DNA of 64,000 nucleotides, taken from assembly GCF_016862115.1 (NCBI RefSeq), contig NZ_BOMI01000059.1, forward strand, positions 1-64,000, read 5' to 3'. Numbering within the stretch: position 1 is the stretch's first letter; every line of letters starts with the position of its first letter. The notes beneath the pieces are model-generated. The model was not told the DNA's origin. It was given only the letters and a program-made list of their open reading frames with translations, and made no database searches. A program made the translations under genes and the position numbers. The DNA is from Paractinoplanes deccanensis (GTDB lineage: Bacteria; Actinomycetota; Actinomycetes; Mycobacteriales; Micromonosporaceae). This document shows, piece by piece, positions 53,762 through 62,918 of the stretch.

Positions 53762-54666
53762 GCGGCGGGCACCTTCTCGGGGAGGGCGTGCAGCAGGGCG
53801 AGCAGGGCGTGTATGGCGGGCGCCGGAACACCGTTGGCGTCGGCGGTGCGCGCCACCGCCCCGAGGATCAGCTGATGCTCCGTCGGCCGCCCGGCGAGCC
53901 GGTCGTACAACATGGACGTTCCGGTGTCCGGCGCCAGGCCGCAGATGACGTCCCGGGCCTGGTTGACGTGCTCCTCGGTCAGCCCCACCCCGGCGGCGCG
54001 GGCCGCGGCGATCGCCTCCTCCATCAGCGTGTGCGCCAGGACGTCGATCTCGCCGTCCCGGAAGACCTCCATCCGGCGGCCGGTGAGCGCGGTGATCGGG
54101 TTGGTCACCACGTTGACGAGGATCTTCTGCCAGGCGACCGCGTCAAAGTCTTTTCGTTGCACGACGTGCAGCTCCCCGCCGGCGAACAGCTGCGCGAACT
54201 CCGCGGCCGGGTCGTCGCCGGGCACGACGATGTCCGTACCCCAGCTCCAGCGGGTGTGCCCCGGACCGACGAGCTCGACGGCGAAGTAGAGAAGCGCCGG
54301 CACGATCCGGATCCCGAGGGGCAGCAACGGCCGTACGCGCTCGACGTGGTCGATGCCGTTCTGCAGGACGGCGACCCTCGTGCGCGGGCCGACCAGGTGC
54401 TCCAGCCACGGCGTCGCGCTCGCGGTGTCGTACGCCTTGGTCGCCAGCAGCACCCAGTCGACGGCCTCGGCCTGGCCGGGGCCGGTGAGGGTGGGAACCG
54501 CCGCGGTGAGGGCGCCGGACGCCCGGTCGACCGTGACCGCCGGCCCGGCGGGGGAGTGGCGGCTGCACAGCACCACCCGGTGGCCGTGTGCGGCGAGGAC
54601 CGCGGCGACCGTCGTGCCGACGGCACCGGCACCGATCACCGCGATCCTCTGAGATGGGTAAGACAT
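53758..54666 (-). CDS. panE: 2-dehydropantoate 2-reductase (ketopantoate reductase)
   Basis: 302 residues. NADPH motif IAVIGAGAVGTTVA, WVLLATKAYDT, QNGIDH, catalytic Lys in AWQKILVNVVTNPITALTGR and the C-terminal SMLYDRLAGRPTEHQLILG (Glu). It reduces ketopantoate to pantoate for coenzyme A, although many PanE paralogues act on other 2-keto acids. It stands alone, away from panB and panC. Confidence 0.85.
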   Translation of the reverse strand: MSYPSQRIAVIGAGAVGTTVAAVLAAHGHRVVLCSRHSPAGPAVTVDRASGALTAAVPTLTGPGQAEAVDWVLLATKAYDTASATPWLEHLVGPRTRVAVLQNGIDHVERVRPLLPLGIRIVPALLYFAVELVGPGHTRWSWGTDIVVPGDDPAAEFAQLFAGGELHVVQRKDFDAVAWQKILVNVVTNPITALTGRRMEVFRDGEIDVLAHTLMEEAIAAARAAGVGLTEEHVNQARDVICGLAPDTGTSMLYDRLAGRPTEHQLILGAVARTADANGVPAPAIHALLALLHALPEKVPAA

Positions 54667-54747
54667 CGCGCACCGTCCTTGTCTCGGGGCCTCCCGACGT
54701 CACTACCTACGCGGGCCCCGGGGAACGGTTCGCTCGTGTGACGGTGC

Positions 54748-55185
54748 CTACTGGAAGTCGCAGCCCGGGTTGGGGGCGTCCTCCGACAGCGGCGCGCCGT
54801 GCGGCAAGACGTAGAGCACGTCCAGGACCACCTCGGTACGGCCGAGATTGCGCCCGATGTGCACGTGCTCGGCGCCCGCCGGCTCGAAGACGAAGGAGCC
54901 CTTGTGGTAGACCCCGTCGGACTCGCAGTCGGAGTCGAAGTGGCTCAGCGTGCCCTTCTTCACCACCGCGTAGAGGTTGCCGTCGTGTGTGTGCCAGCCG
55001 GTGCTCTGACCGGCCGGAAGGTGGATCTCCCGGTAGATGTAGTCCGTCGAGCCGACGGTCTTCTGCCACAGAATCGTCCCGGTCACGCCCGGCCCCGGCG
55101 GAGTGGCCTCGGCCGCGGTGCCGATGAGCGAGAACGCCCCGGCCATCGCGAGGATCGCCAGGGTCTTTCCTTTCCAGTTGCGCAT
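54748..55185 (-). CDS. Secreted cupin-domain protein
   Basis: 145 residues from ATG 55185 with a signal peptide (LAILAMAGAFSLIGTAAEA). A single cupin follows: YREIHLPAGQSTGWHTHDGNLYAVVKKG carries metal ligands His-His and the second block FEPAGAEHVHIGRN the third. Two cysteines (DSDCESD and PGCDFQ at the end) may pair outside the cell. Function unknown. It is divergent from the XRE regulator with 93 bases between starts. Confidence 0.78.
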   Translation of the reverse strand: MRNWKGKTLAILAMAGAFSLIGTAAEATPPGPGVTGTILWQKTVGSTDYIYREIHLPAGQSTGWHTHDGNLYAVVKKGTLSHFDSDCESDGVYHKGSFVFEPAGAEHVHIGRNLGRTEVVLDVLYVLPHGAPLSEDAPNPGCDFQ

Positions 55186-55278
55186 ATAGCCATCAACGGT
55201 CGCGGGGCTTTCCCGTTCACCGAAGGGGGGAAGGTTCTTGCCCTGCCAAGCCGTCCGGCGGCAGCGCAGTATTGCCTC

Positions 55279-56118
55279 ATGACCTCTTCCGAGTTGGGCG
55301 CCTTCCTCAAAGCGCGGCGCACCGAGCTGACGCCGCGGGCGGTGGGCCTGCCCGAGTACGACGACCGCCGCCGCGTCAAAGGGCTGCGCCGGGAGGAGGT
55401 CGCGGCGCTGGCGGCGATCAGCGTCGACTACTACACCCGGCTCGAGCAGGGCCGGGTCGCCGCCTCCGCCTCGGTGCTGGCCACGCTGGCCCGCGCGTTG
55501 CGGCTCGACGACGACCAGGAGGCCTATCTGTACGAGGTCGCCGGCAAGACGGACGCCCGTCCGCGCCGCCGGCGGCCGGCCCAGAAGCTGCGGCCCGCGA
55601 TGCGGCGGCTGCTCGACCAGCTCGGCGAGTCGCCGGCGATCGTCCTCGGCAAGCGGATGGACGTGCTCGCGTGGAACCGCGCGGCCGTGGCCCTGTTCAC
55701 CGACTTCGCCGCCGTCCCCGAGCGGAACCGCAACTACGTGCGGCTGCTCTTCACCGACCCGGGGATGCGGGCCCTGCACGCCGACTGGGCGCACGACGCG
55801 CGGGACGCCGTCGCCGCCCTGCGCACGCGGGCCGCGGCCGACCCGGACGACCCCGAGCTGGCCCGGCTGGTCGGGGAGCTCGCGGTGCACGACCCCGATT
55901 TCCGGACGTGGTGGGCCGAGCACCGCGTCAACGGCGCCGGCTACGGCACCAAGCACTACCGCCACCCGGTCGTCGGCGACCTCACCCTCGACTGCGACGT
56001 CTGGGCCAGCCCCGACGGCAGCGGCCAGGAACTGATGATCGTCACGGCCGAGCCCGGCACCCCGTCCCACGATGCCCTGCGCATCCTGTCGTCCTGGACG
56101 GCAGTCCCCCAGCGGTAA
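55279..56118 (+). CDS. XRE-family regulator with MmyB-like ligand-binding domain
   Basis: 279 residues from ATG 55279. Helix-turn-helix at residues 5-70 (GLRREEVAALAAISVDYYTRLEQGR), then the MLTR/MmyB ligand domain (VLAWNRAAVALFTDF, RNYVRLLFTDPGMRALHADW, HPVVGDLTLDCDVW). Such proteins are abundant in actinobacteria and usually control a nearby enzyme gene. Here that is probably the alpha/beta hydrolase 119 bases downstream or the divergent cupin. Confidence 0.9.
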   Translation: MTSSELGAFLKARRTELTPRAVGLPEYDDRRRVKGLRREEVAALAAISVDYYTRLEQGRVAASASVLATLARALRLDDDQEAYLYEVAGKTDARPRRRRPAQKLRPAMRRLLDQLGESPAIVLGKRMDVLAWNRAAVALFTDFAAVPERNRNYVRLLFTDPGMRALHADWAHDARDAVAALRTRAAADPDDPELARLVGELAVHDPDFRTWWAEHRVNGAGYGTKHYRHPVVGDLTLDCDVWASPDGSGQELMIVTAEPGTPSHDALRILSSWTAVPQR

Positions 56119-56237
56119 CCCGTTCCACAGCGGACACACGTGCCTCCCGCCCGGGACGCACGGCGATGCCGCGCGCCTTCCCGCGGTCCCATCAACCGCC
56201 GTCCTGCGGTCCTATCAACGAGAAAGGGCGTTTCGCC

Positions 56238-57170
56238 ATGCAGAAGATCGACGTCAAGTTCGACAGTCAGGGCCTCCAGATCGCCGGCCACCTCTACCTG
56301 CCCGAGGGCACCGGTCTCCCGGCCGTGGTGGTGGGCCACCCCGGCACCGGGGTGAAGGAGCAGGCCGCCGGCCTGTACGCCCGCAAGCTCGCCGAACGCG
56401 GCTACGTCGCCCTCGCCTTCGACGCCGCCTACCAGGGCGAGTCCGAGGGCCTGCCGCGCGGCCTGGAGGACCCGGCCCACCGCATCGAGGACCACAAGGC
56501 GGCCGTCAGCTACCTGACCACCCGCGCCGAGGTCGACGCGGAGCGCATCGGCGTGCTCGGCATCTGCGCCTCCGGCGGCTACGTGCTCAACGCCGCCGCG
56601 AGCGACCACCGCATCAAGGCGGTGGCCACGGTCAGCGGCGTCGACGTCGCCCGCCAGTTCCGCTTCGGCGCCGACGGCGACCAGGACCCGGCCGTCTTCC
56701 AGGGCATGCTGGACGCCGCCGCGGCCGCCCGCACGGCCGAGGCCCGCGGCGCGCAGACGCAGACGTTCAACCTCTTCCCGGCGACCCCCGAGGAGGGCCG
56801 GGCGCTGGGCGGCGAGCACGGCTACGAGGGTGTCGAGTACTACTGCACCCCGCGCGCCCAGCACCCCCGTTCCACCAAGGCCCTGCCCTGGGAGAGCATC
56901 GACCACCTGGCCCTGTTCGACGCCTGGGCCGCCGTCCCGCTGATCGGCAACCGCCCCCTGCTGTCGGTCATCGGCCGCCGCGCCGTCACCGCGTGGATGG
57001 GCATCGAGGCCTTCCAGCGCCACACCGGCCCGAAGCGCATCGTCTGGATCGACGGCGCCAGCCACGTCGACCTCTACGACAAGCCCGAGTACGTCAACCC
57101 GGCGGTCGAGGAGCTGGACGCCTTCTTCACCGGCAACCTCGCCCCGAAGGCCGCCCTCGCCGCCGCCTGA
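56238..57170 (+). CDS. Alpha/beta hydrolase, dienelactone-hydrolase-like
   Basis: 310 residues with AGAAAGGGCG upstream of ATG 56238. GHPGTGVKEQAAG (oxyanion), AFDAAYQGES, nucleophile segment GVLGICASGGYVL with Cys in the dienelactone-hydrolase position, and His in DGASHVDLYDK. This YcjY-like group is often next to XRE-MmyB regulators. Natural substrate unknown. Confidence 0.83.
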   Translation: MQKIDVKFDSQGLQIAGHLYLPEGTGLPAVVVGHPGTGVKEQAAGLYARKLAERGYVALAFDAAYQGESEGLPRGLEDPAHRIEDHKAAVSYLTTRAEVDAERIGVLGICASGGYVLNAAASDHRIKAVATVSGVDVARQFRFGADGDQDPAVFQGMLDAAAAARTAEARGAQTQTFNLFPATPEEGRALGGEHGYEGVEYYCTPRAQHPRSTKALPWESIDHLALFDAWAAVPLIGNRPLLSVIGRRAVTAWMGIEAFQRHTGPKRIVWIDGASHVDLYDKPEYVNPAVEELDAFFTGNLAPKAALAAA

Positions 57171-57187
57171 CGAACCCGCGAGCGCGG

Positions 57188-57844
57188 CTACCCGTGCGCC
57201 GCGTTGTGCCTCGCGACCAGGCCGGGGAGTGCGTCGAGCCCGTCGACGCGGAACAGGCACTCCCCGGCCACGGCGGGCATGTCCAGGATGTGTCCCCACG
57301 GGCCACGCCGGATCAGGCACGTCTTCATGCCGGCGCGCCGAGCCGGCAGCGCGTCGTTGTCGGGCCGGTCACCGACGTACAGGATCGTGGAAGGATCGCC
57401 GCCGGCCTCGCGCACCACCCGGTCGAAGAAGGCGGGCGACGGCTTCTGGACACCCCAGGCCGCGGACGTGCCGATCACGTCCACGGGAAGGCGGAGACTC
57501 CGCAGGACAGCCTCGGCGTGGGCCGGCTGATTGCCGGCCAGCCCCACCAGCAGACCCTGGCCCTTCAGCGCCGTCAGGCACGGTCGCGCGTCGGGATAGA
57601 GGTCCTCCTCGCCGAACGACTCCGGCACGCCGGCGGCCGCGCGTTTCGCCTGTTCGGCCGCGAGGTCGAAGTCAGGCCGGAAGACCCGGAAGGTCTCCCG
57701 GTAGTCGAGGCCCCGGGCGATCACCGACCCGAACACTGCCGAGAACGTGTGCCGCGGCACCCCGAGCCAGTCGGCCCAGGAGGCGAACTCCCGCGACTCG
57801 TCGAGGACCGTGCCACCTACATCGAAGAAGACCGCTTTGATCAT
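57188..57844 (-). CDS. HAD-superfamily phosphatase
   Basis: 218 residues. Motif I FFDVGGTVLD (second Asp replaced by Gly, as seen in some members), motif II LAGNQP, motif III Lys in GVQKPSPAFF and motif IV YVGDRPDNDALPARRAGM. The Asp-to-Gly change at the general-acid position of motif I may reduce phosphatase activity. Alone, convergent with the hydrolase. Confidence 0.8.
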   Translation of the reverse strand: MIKAVFFDVGGTVLDESREFASWADWLGVPRHTFSAVFGSVIARGLDYRETFRVFRPDFDLAAEQAKRAAAGVPESFGEEDLYPDARPCLTALKGQGLLVGLAGNQPAHAEAVLRSLRLPVDVIGTSAAWGVQKPSPAFFDRVVREAGGDPSTILYVGDRPDNDALPARRAGMKTCLIRRGPWGHILDMPAVAGECLFRVDGLDALPGLVARHNAAHG

Positions 57845-57911
57845 CCGCCCATCATGGTCCAGGACTCCGCCGTGTGGGTCTCGCGCAGGCCCCGGAGGGA
57901 CGATGCGTGCG

Positions 57912-58490
57912 TCAGCCCGGCCGTGCTGTCAGTTTGGCGGCGCAGCGTGGGCACTGCATCGGGCACGGCGTCAGCGGTGCGGCGCCGGCGAGGCCGCTGC
58001 CGTGCAGGACCTCCGCCACGGTGTCCTCGAAGCCGGACGACTCGGGGATGACCCGCTCACCGGGCACGCCGAGCAGGTCGAGCGGCGTGTACCAGGAGCG
58101 CATCTGCGCCGCCGTGACCGGGATCGGCTCCGGGCGCTGCTCGTGCCGGCGCAGGGTCTCGTCGAAGGAGACGTCCATCCAGTAGACGCTCGCCTCGTGC
58201 TCGGCGATCAGCGGGCGCAGCACGGTCCCGTACGACCTGCTGTGCAGGATGCCCTCCAGAACGACGTGGTATCCGTGCCCAAGCGCCTCACGCACCACCG
58301 CCGCGACGAACGACGGCGCGACCGTCGGCGTCTCGTCGCTGCCGTGTTCGCGCAACACCACCCGGCGCAGGTAGTCCTGCTCGATCAGGGCGCATCCCCG
58401 GCCGTAGCGCCGCCGCACCTCCCGGGCCACGCTCGTCTTGCCGGACCCACTGTTCCCGCGGATGACGACCAGTCGCACGCCACCATTCAA
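57912..58490 (-). CDS. P-loop kinase (AAA/zeta-toxin-like small ATPase)
   Basis: 192 residues. Walker A IRGNSGSGKTSVARE at the N-terminus, IEQDYLRRVVL, HVVLEGILH (Walker B-like) and a lid with RRHEQRP. It resembles shikimate- or gluconate-kinase-like small kinases and antibiotic phosphotransferases. The C-terminus adds a CPRCAA motif with a nearby Cys (TPCPMQCPRC), a possible zinc knuckle. GTG 58478 is an alternative start. Confidence 0.75.
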   Translation of the reverse strand: MNGGVRLVVIRGNSGSGKTSVAREVRRRYGRGCALIEQDYLRRVVLREHGSDETPTVAPSFVAAVVREALGHGYHVVLEGILHSRSYGTVLRPLIAEHEASVYWMDVSFDETLRRHEQRPEPIPVTAAQMRSWYTPLDLLGVPGERVIPESSGFEDTVAEVLHGSGLAGAAPLTPCPMQCPRCAAKLTARPG

Positions 58491-58936
58491 CCCGCGCGAC
58501 CGTGCTCACCGCGACCTCGACCCGCCACCCCGCCGGCTGCCACCGCGCGGCGGTTTCCTGGCGACTGCCGTTCTCAGCGCCGGCGGGTGGGGTGACGTGG
58601 CGGGTGCCGGGGGCGCCGGTCCGACAACGGGGCGAGCCAGTGGCCGAAGGGCTCGTTCGCCGAGACGCTCGATCGTTGTCCCGCTGTCGAAGCTCACCAG
58701 TGCGGCTTTGACCAGGCTGCCGACCGGCACCTCGCCGAGGTCCGGCCGTCGCGTCGTTGACGATTGCCGTCGCACGTTTTCACTCGAAGGGGCGACCGGT
58801 CGGCGGCTGCTCCGGCCGAACGGCCGGCCAAGTCGAGACGTCCGTGCCGAAAACCGGGACGCCGACGGCGGAACCTGACTTCGCGCCGATCGAGCACTGC
58901 GCCGCGCTGCGCCCGCCGGCGTACCCTGCCCCGGAC
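58491..58936. other. 446-base region without a convincing gene
   Basis: The best candidate is a minus-strand frame from GTG 58775 to 58506 (89 residues; PDLGEVPVGSLVKAALVSFD in the middle), whose first 45 codons have fair third-position GC but whose end is Pro/Arg low complexity and which lacks a ribosome site. TTGACG near 58757 could be a -35 for the rightward lipoprotein gene. I do not call a gene. Confidence 0.4.
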
Positions 58937-59431
58937 ATGAGAACCAGTCTGTACCTGCGCCTCCTCGCCGTTCTTGCCACGTTGCCGGTGACGGCGTGCA
59001 CCGGTGGCTCCGACCGGCCGCTGCCGGCGCGTCCGCCGTCGATCACGCCCTACATGCCGGACTTCGTGCGGGCGGCGGACGGTGCCAACGCGCAGCAGCC
59101 GGGCACCGTCATCGCCGCGGGCGCCCGCCCCACCGTCACCGACCAGGGTGCCGGCGCGGAAGCCCTGACGATCCGCGACCAGGGGCAGGAAGCCTGGGCC
59201 GCGGGCACGTACCGGCTCGTCGTCCATTGCGCCGGGCTCTCGGGTGCCCTCCGCGCCTCCTTCACGCTCGGCGCGGCCTCGAGGACGGCCGACGTGTCCT
59301 CGTGCACGCCGGGCGTGACGACGCAGGAGGTCGTCCTCCGCCTCGCGACGGGCGCATCGAGCTCCGAGATCGTCATCACCCCGGCGGGAGTCGTCCAGGC
59401 CGCCGTCTCCTACCAGGTGCTCCGCGGGTAG
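58937..59431 (+). CDS. Putative secreted lipoprotein
   Basis: 164 residues from ATG 58937. Signal peptide MRTSLYLRLLAVLATLPVTAC with a lipobox (VTAC), so anchored at Cys21 or nearby. The mature part (about 140 residues) is beta-rich with two cysteines (VVHCAGLS and VSSCTPG), suggesting an Ig-like or carbohydrate-binding-like sandwich. No family recognised. Confidence 0.7.
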   Translation: MRTSLYLRLLAVLATLPVTACTGGSDRPLPARPPSITPYMPDFVRAADGANAQQPGTVIAAGARPTVTDQGAGAEALTIRDQGQEAWAAGTYRLVVHCAGLSGALRASFTLGAASRTADVSSCTPGVTTQEVVLRLATGASSSEIVITPAGVVQAAVSYQVLRG

Positions 59432-59510
59432 CGTGACCGCGCTCACCGGGGACCTGCACCCGTCGTCGTCCCTGGCGCGCCCCGGTCGCGCGGGCGGCGA
59501 TCGTCGAGGC

Positions 59511-60374
59511 ATGACAGAGACGAAGGTGTGGCTGGTCACCGGCAGTTCCCGCGGCCTGGGCCGCTCGATCGCCGCGGCGGCCGCCAGGAGCGGGGCGCGG
59601 GTGGTGGCGACCGCCCGCCGGCCGGAGCAGCTCGACGGTCTGGTGGCGGAGTTTCCCGATGCGGTGCGTGCTGTCGCGCTCGACGTCACCGATCCGGCGG
59701 CCGCCGAGGCAGCGGTCGCCGCGGCGGTGGCGGCGTTCGGCCGGCTCGACGTCGTGGTGAACAACGCCGGGTATGCCAACAGCGCGCCCATCGAGGAGAT
59801 GAGCGCCGAGGACTTCCGAGCCCAGGTCGAGGCGAACCTGTTCGGTGTGGTGAACGTCAGCCGGGCCGCACTGCCGGTCCTGCGCAGGCAGCGGAGCGGC
59901 GTCTTCGTGCAGGTCTCGTCGATCGGCGGGCGGGTCGGCGGTACGCCGGGCATGGGCGCCTACCAGACCGCCAAGTACGCGGTCGAGGGCTTCTCCGAGG
60001 TGCTGGCCGCCGAGACCGCGCCGTTCGGGGTCAAGGTGATCATCGTGGAGCCGGGCGCGTTCCGTACCGACTGGCAGGGGTCCTCGATGGTGCGGCACGC
60101 CGTGGGCGCCGACTACGAGGAGACCGTCGGCCGCTTCCACCAGCTGCGGGAGGCCACCGACGGCCGGCAGCCGGGCGACCCGGACCGGGCGGGCGAGGCC
60201 ATCGTGCGGATCGTCGGCGAGCCGGAGCCGCCGCGCCGGCTGCCGCTCGGGGCCGCGGCCCTCGCCTCCGCGCTCGAGGCCGGCGCCGCCCGCAACGCCG
60301 AGGCCGAGAGGTGGGCGCACGTCAGCCGGTCGACCGACTATGCCCCCGATCACACCGGGGCGGCGTCCCGGTAG
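59511..60374 (+). CDS. SDR family oxidoreductase
   Basis: 287 residues from ATG 59511. Complete classical SDR: VTGSSRGLGRSIA, VVNNAGYAN, VSSIGGRVG and catalytic YQTAK, with EPGAFRTDW after the active site. The long C-terminus places it with ketoreductase-like SDRs of unknown substrate. Longer readings from 59433 lack a ribosome site. Confidence 0.85.
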   Translation: MTETKVWLVTGSSRGLGRSIAAAAARSGARVVATARRPEQLDGLVAEFPDAVRAVALDVTDPAAAEAAVAAAVAAFGRLDVVVNNAGYANSAPIEEMSAEDFRAQVEANLFGVVNVSRAALPVLRRQRSGVFVQVSSIGGRVGGTPGMGAYQTAKYAVEGFSEVLAAETAPFGVKVIIVEPGAFRTDWQGSSMVRHAVGADYEETVGRFHQLREATDGRQPGDPDRAGEAIVRIVGEPEPPRRLPLGAAALASALEAGAARNAEAERWAHVSRSTDYAPDHTGAASR

Positions 60375-60390
60375 GGCCCGGCGGGCCTTG

Positions 60391-60410
60391 CGGGCAGTCG
60401 CCGCTGCCCG
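60391..60410 (+). terminator. Hairpin after the SDR gene
   Basis: CGGGCAG, loop TCGCCG, CTGCCCG, 17 bases after the SDR stop. There is no T tract. It is a plausible end of that transcript before the next operon. Confidence 0.45.
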
Positions 60411-60516
60411 TGCGGCCCACCCCTTCGCAAAACGAGTTTGTGCTGCTCGACACCCTTGATCAAGCGCACAGCCGACTTCACGGGCACTACACAGGAGCCG
60501 CACAGAAGATGGCCTC

Positions 60517-62229
60517 ATGACGCAGACCCGGGTGGCGCGGCCACCGCTCTCCAGGCGGACCATCGCCCGGCTGGTCCAGGTGGCCGGCCTCCTCGACGTC
60601 CTCAGCACCCTCGCCCCGCACCGGCGCGGGCACATGTCGGCGCTCATGGAGTTCGTGCCGGCCTTCGGGGTGCTCTCCGCCCGCGCGGGCACCGTCGTGG
60701 TCGGGCTGCTCCTCATCTATCTCGGCGCCGGTCTGCGCCGGGGCAAGCGCCGCGCGTGGCAGGTGGCCGTCGGGCTCTCCGCACTCGCGGTCGCGCTGCA
60801 CCTGCTGAAGGGCCTCGACTACTACGCCGCCGGGGTCAGCGCCGTCCTGTTCGTGATGCTGCTCGCCACCCAGGACCGGTTCACCGCGCTCGCCGACCGG
60901 GCCAACCGGTGGCGGGCCCTGCAAGCCTTCGTGGGCTTCGCCGCGGCCGGGTTCGCCCTCGGCTTCGTCGAGATCGGGATCCGGGTCAACCACCTCGTCG
61001 GCACGCCCGGCGTCGCGCAATGGGCCGAGCAGGCCGCGCTGGGCCTCGTCGGCGTCCACGGCCCGCTCGAGTTCCGGCATCGGTTCGGCGGCGACATCGT
61101 CGCCTACACCACGGGCGCGTGCGGGCTGCTGGCCGTCGGGGTCGCGCTGGTGGTGCTGCTGCGGCCCGGCTCGCGCCGGCCCGAGCGGGGTGAAGAGGGC
61201 GAGGCGCGCCTGCGCGAGCTTCTCGAGCGGTACGGCAAAGCCGACTCCCTCAGCTATTTCGCGACCCGCGCCGACAAGTCCCTGATGTGGTCGGGCAACC
61301 GGGCGGCGGTCGTCGCCTACCGGGTGGTGAACGGCGTCAGCCTGGCGGCCGGTGACCCGATCGGCCCGGAGTCGGCGTGGCCCGAGGCGATCGGCGCGTG
61401 GCTGGCGGACGCGCAGGCGCACGGCTGGACCCCGGCGGTGCTCGGGTGCGGCAACGCGGCGGGCAAGGCGTACCGGAAGGTGGGTCTGGACGTGGTCGAG
61501 CTGGGCGACGAGGCCATTGTGGACACGGCGACGTTCTCGTTGAACGGGCGGCCGATGCGCGGCGTGCGGCAGGCGGTCAACCGGATGCGCCGGGCCGGAT
61601 ACACCTGCCGCGTGGTGCGCCAGCGCGACCTGGGCGAGGCCGAGCTGGCCGAGGCGATCCGGGCGGCGGACGCGTTCCGCGACGGGCCGGTCGAGCGCGG
61701 CTTCTCGATGGCCCTGTCCCGGTTGGGTGACCCGCGCGACGGCGACTGCCTGCTGGTGCTCTGCCACGACGAGAGCGGCACGCTGCGCGGGCTCCTCCAG
61801 TTCGTGCCGTGGGGCGCCGACGGGCTGTCGCTCGACCTGATGCGCGGCGACCGCAGCGCCGACAACGGGCTCACCGAGCTGATGGTGGTCACGGTTCTCG
61901 AGGAGGCGCCCGCGCTGGGCGTACGGCGGGTGTCGCTGAACTTCGCCGTGCTGCGCTCGGTCTTCGCGCGGGCCGAGGAGCTCGGCGCCGGCCCGGTGCT
62001 GCGGCTCTGGTCGCGGCTGCTGCGGATCGCGTCGAGGCTGTGGCAGATCGAGTCGCTCTACCGGTCGAACGCGAAGTACCTGCCGTCCTGGTCGCCGCGC
62101 TACCTGTGCTTCCCGACGGCCCGCGACCTGCCCCGGATCGCGGTCGCGGCGATGCGCGCCGAGGCGTTTCTGCCCGAGCCGCGGCTGCGCCGTGCGCCGC
62201 GCCGGAAGCCGGCCGAGGTGACGGTGTGA
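60517..62229 (+). CDS. MprF/LpiA-like aminoacyl-phosphatidylglycerol synthase (DUF2156)
   Basis: 570 residues. Residues 20-210 hold about six membrane helices (VVGLLLIYLGAGLRRGKRRAWQ, AVLFVMLLATQD), fewer than the 12-14 of full MprF flippases. The C-terminal soluble half (residues 230-555) is the DUF2156 tRNA-dependent aminoacyl-transferase with GNRAAVVAYRVVNGVSLAAGDPIGP, GNAAGKAYRKVGLDVVELGDEAIVD and SLNFAVLRSVFARAEELG. It transfers an amino acid from aminoacyl-tRNA to membrane lipid, lowering negative charge. First gene of a four-gene envelope operon. Confidence 0.88.
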   Translation: MTQTRVARPPLSRRTIARLVQVAGLLDVLSTLAPHRRGHMSALMEFVPAFGVLSARAGTVVVGLLLIYLGAGLRRGKRRAWQVAVGLSALAVALHLLKGLDYYAAGVSAVLFVMLLATQDRFTALADRANRWRALQAFVGFAAAGFALGFVEIGIRVNHLVGTPGVAQWAEQAALGLVGVHGPLEFRHRFGGDIVAYTTGACGLLAVGVALVVLLRPGSRRPERGEEGEARLRELLERYGKADSLSYFATRADKSLMWSGNRAAVVAYRVVNGVSLAAGDPIGPESAWPEAIGAWLADAQAHGWTPAVLGCGNAAGKAYRKVGLDVVELGDEAIVDTATFSLNGRPMRGVRQAVNRMRRAGYTCRVVRQRDLGEAELAEAIRAADAFRDGPVERGFSMALSRLGDPRDGDCLLVLCHDESGTLRGLLQFVPWGADGLSLDLMRGDRSADNGLTELMVVTVLEEAPALGVRRVSLNFAVLRSVFARAEELGAGPVLRLWSRLLRIASRLWQIESLYRSNAKYLPSWSPRYLCFPTARDLPRIAVAAMRAEAFLPEPRLRRAPRRKPAEVTV

Positions 62230-62918
62230 GCCTGACGGGCGTGCCGCTGCTCCTGCTGGCCGCGGCCGCGACGATCGCGACCGGCGCGGTCACGGTGCTG
62301 TTCTGGTCGCGTGGCGGCAGGCTGCGCCCGGTCACGCGCACGCTCGGCATCCTGCTGCTGGAGGCGCTGGTCGTGCTCACCGCGGGCCTGGAGGTCAACC
62401 GGCGCGAGCAGTTCTACCCGTCCTGGCAGGCGCTGCGCGGCGACACGGGCACGGCCGCGGTCACCGGCGAGGTGCGCGCCGGGCTGCTCGACGGCCGTGT
62501 CCGGTCGGGTTCGTTCGAGTGGCGGCCGCCGGGGCTCGCCGCGTGGCATCTCGCCCACGCCCCGGCGGTCAGCGTCCCGGCCGACTACCTGAGCCGGCCG
62601 GACGTGGCGTTCCCCGTGGTGCTGGCGCTGGTCGCGCCGGGCACACCGACCCGGCGCACGCCCGGAGCCGTGACCGTGACCCTCGCACCCACCGCGGCCA
62701 CGACGGCCACCGCGTTGCGCACCCTGCCCGCGGAGCTCGAGCGGGACCTGCGCGTCGCCGCGACCGGCTGGGACGTGCTCGGCAACGGGCCCCTCGGGGC
62801 GGCCTTCGTCAGGTCCGTGCCCGCCGGGCTCGCGGTGCTCGACCGGCCCACCGACGCCCTGCCGCCGGCGCTCAAGGCACCGCAGACGTTGCCCTCGCTC
62901 AGGAACACACGCTCATGA
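62226..62918 (+). CDS. Membrane protein of the MprF-like operon
   Basis: 230 residues from GTG 62226, overlapping the previous stop. Two N-terminal helices (VPLLLLAAAATIATGAVTVLF and TLGILLLEALVVLTAGL), then LEVNRREQFYPSW and an extracytoplasmic Ala/Thr-rich domain. The two-helix start and VNRREQFYPSW block recur in altered form (VELNQLTETFPS) in the next gene, suggesting a related or degenerate esterase whose catalytic part has been lost. No catalytic motif is visible. Confidence 0.7.
   Translation: MSLTGVPLLLLAAAATIATGAVTVLFWSRGGRLRPVTRTLGILLLEALVVLTAGLEVNRREQFYPSWQALRGDTGTAAVTGEVRAGLLDGRVRSGSFEWRPPGLAAWHLAHAPAVSVPADYLSRPDVAFPVVLALVAPGTPTRRTPGAVTVTLAPTAATTATALRTLPAELERDLRVAATGWDVLGNGPLGAAFVRSVPAGLAVLDRPTDALPPALKAPQTLPSLRNTRS

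Noticed and set aside
58506..58775. 89-residue minus-strand gene
   Set aside because: Partial coding bias but low-complexity end, no ribosome site and no family; kept only as a note in the region entry.
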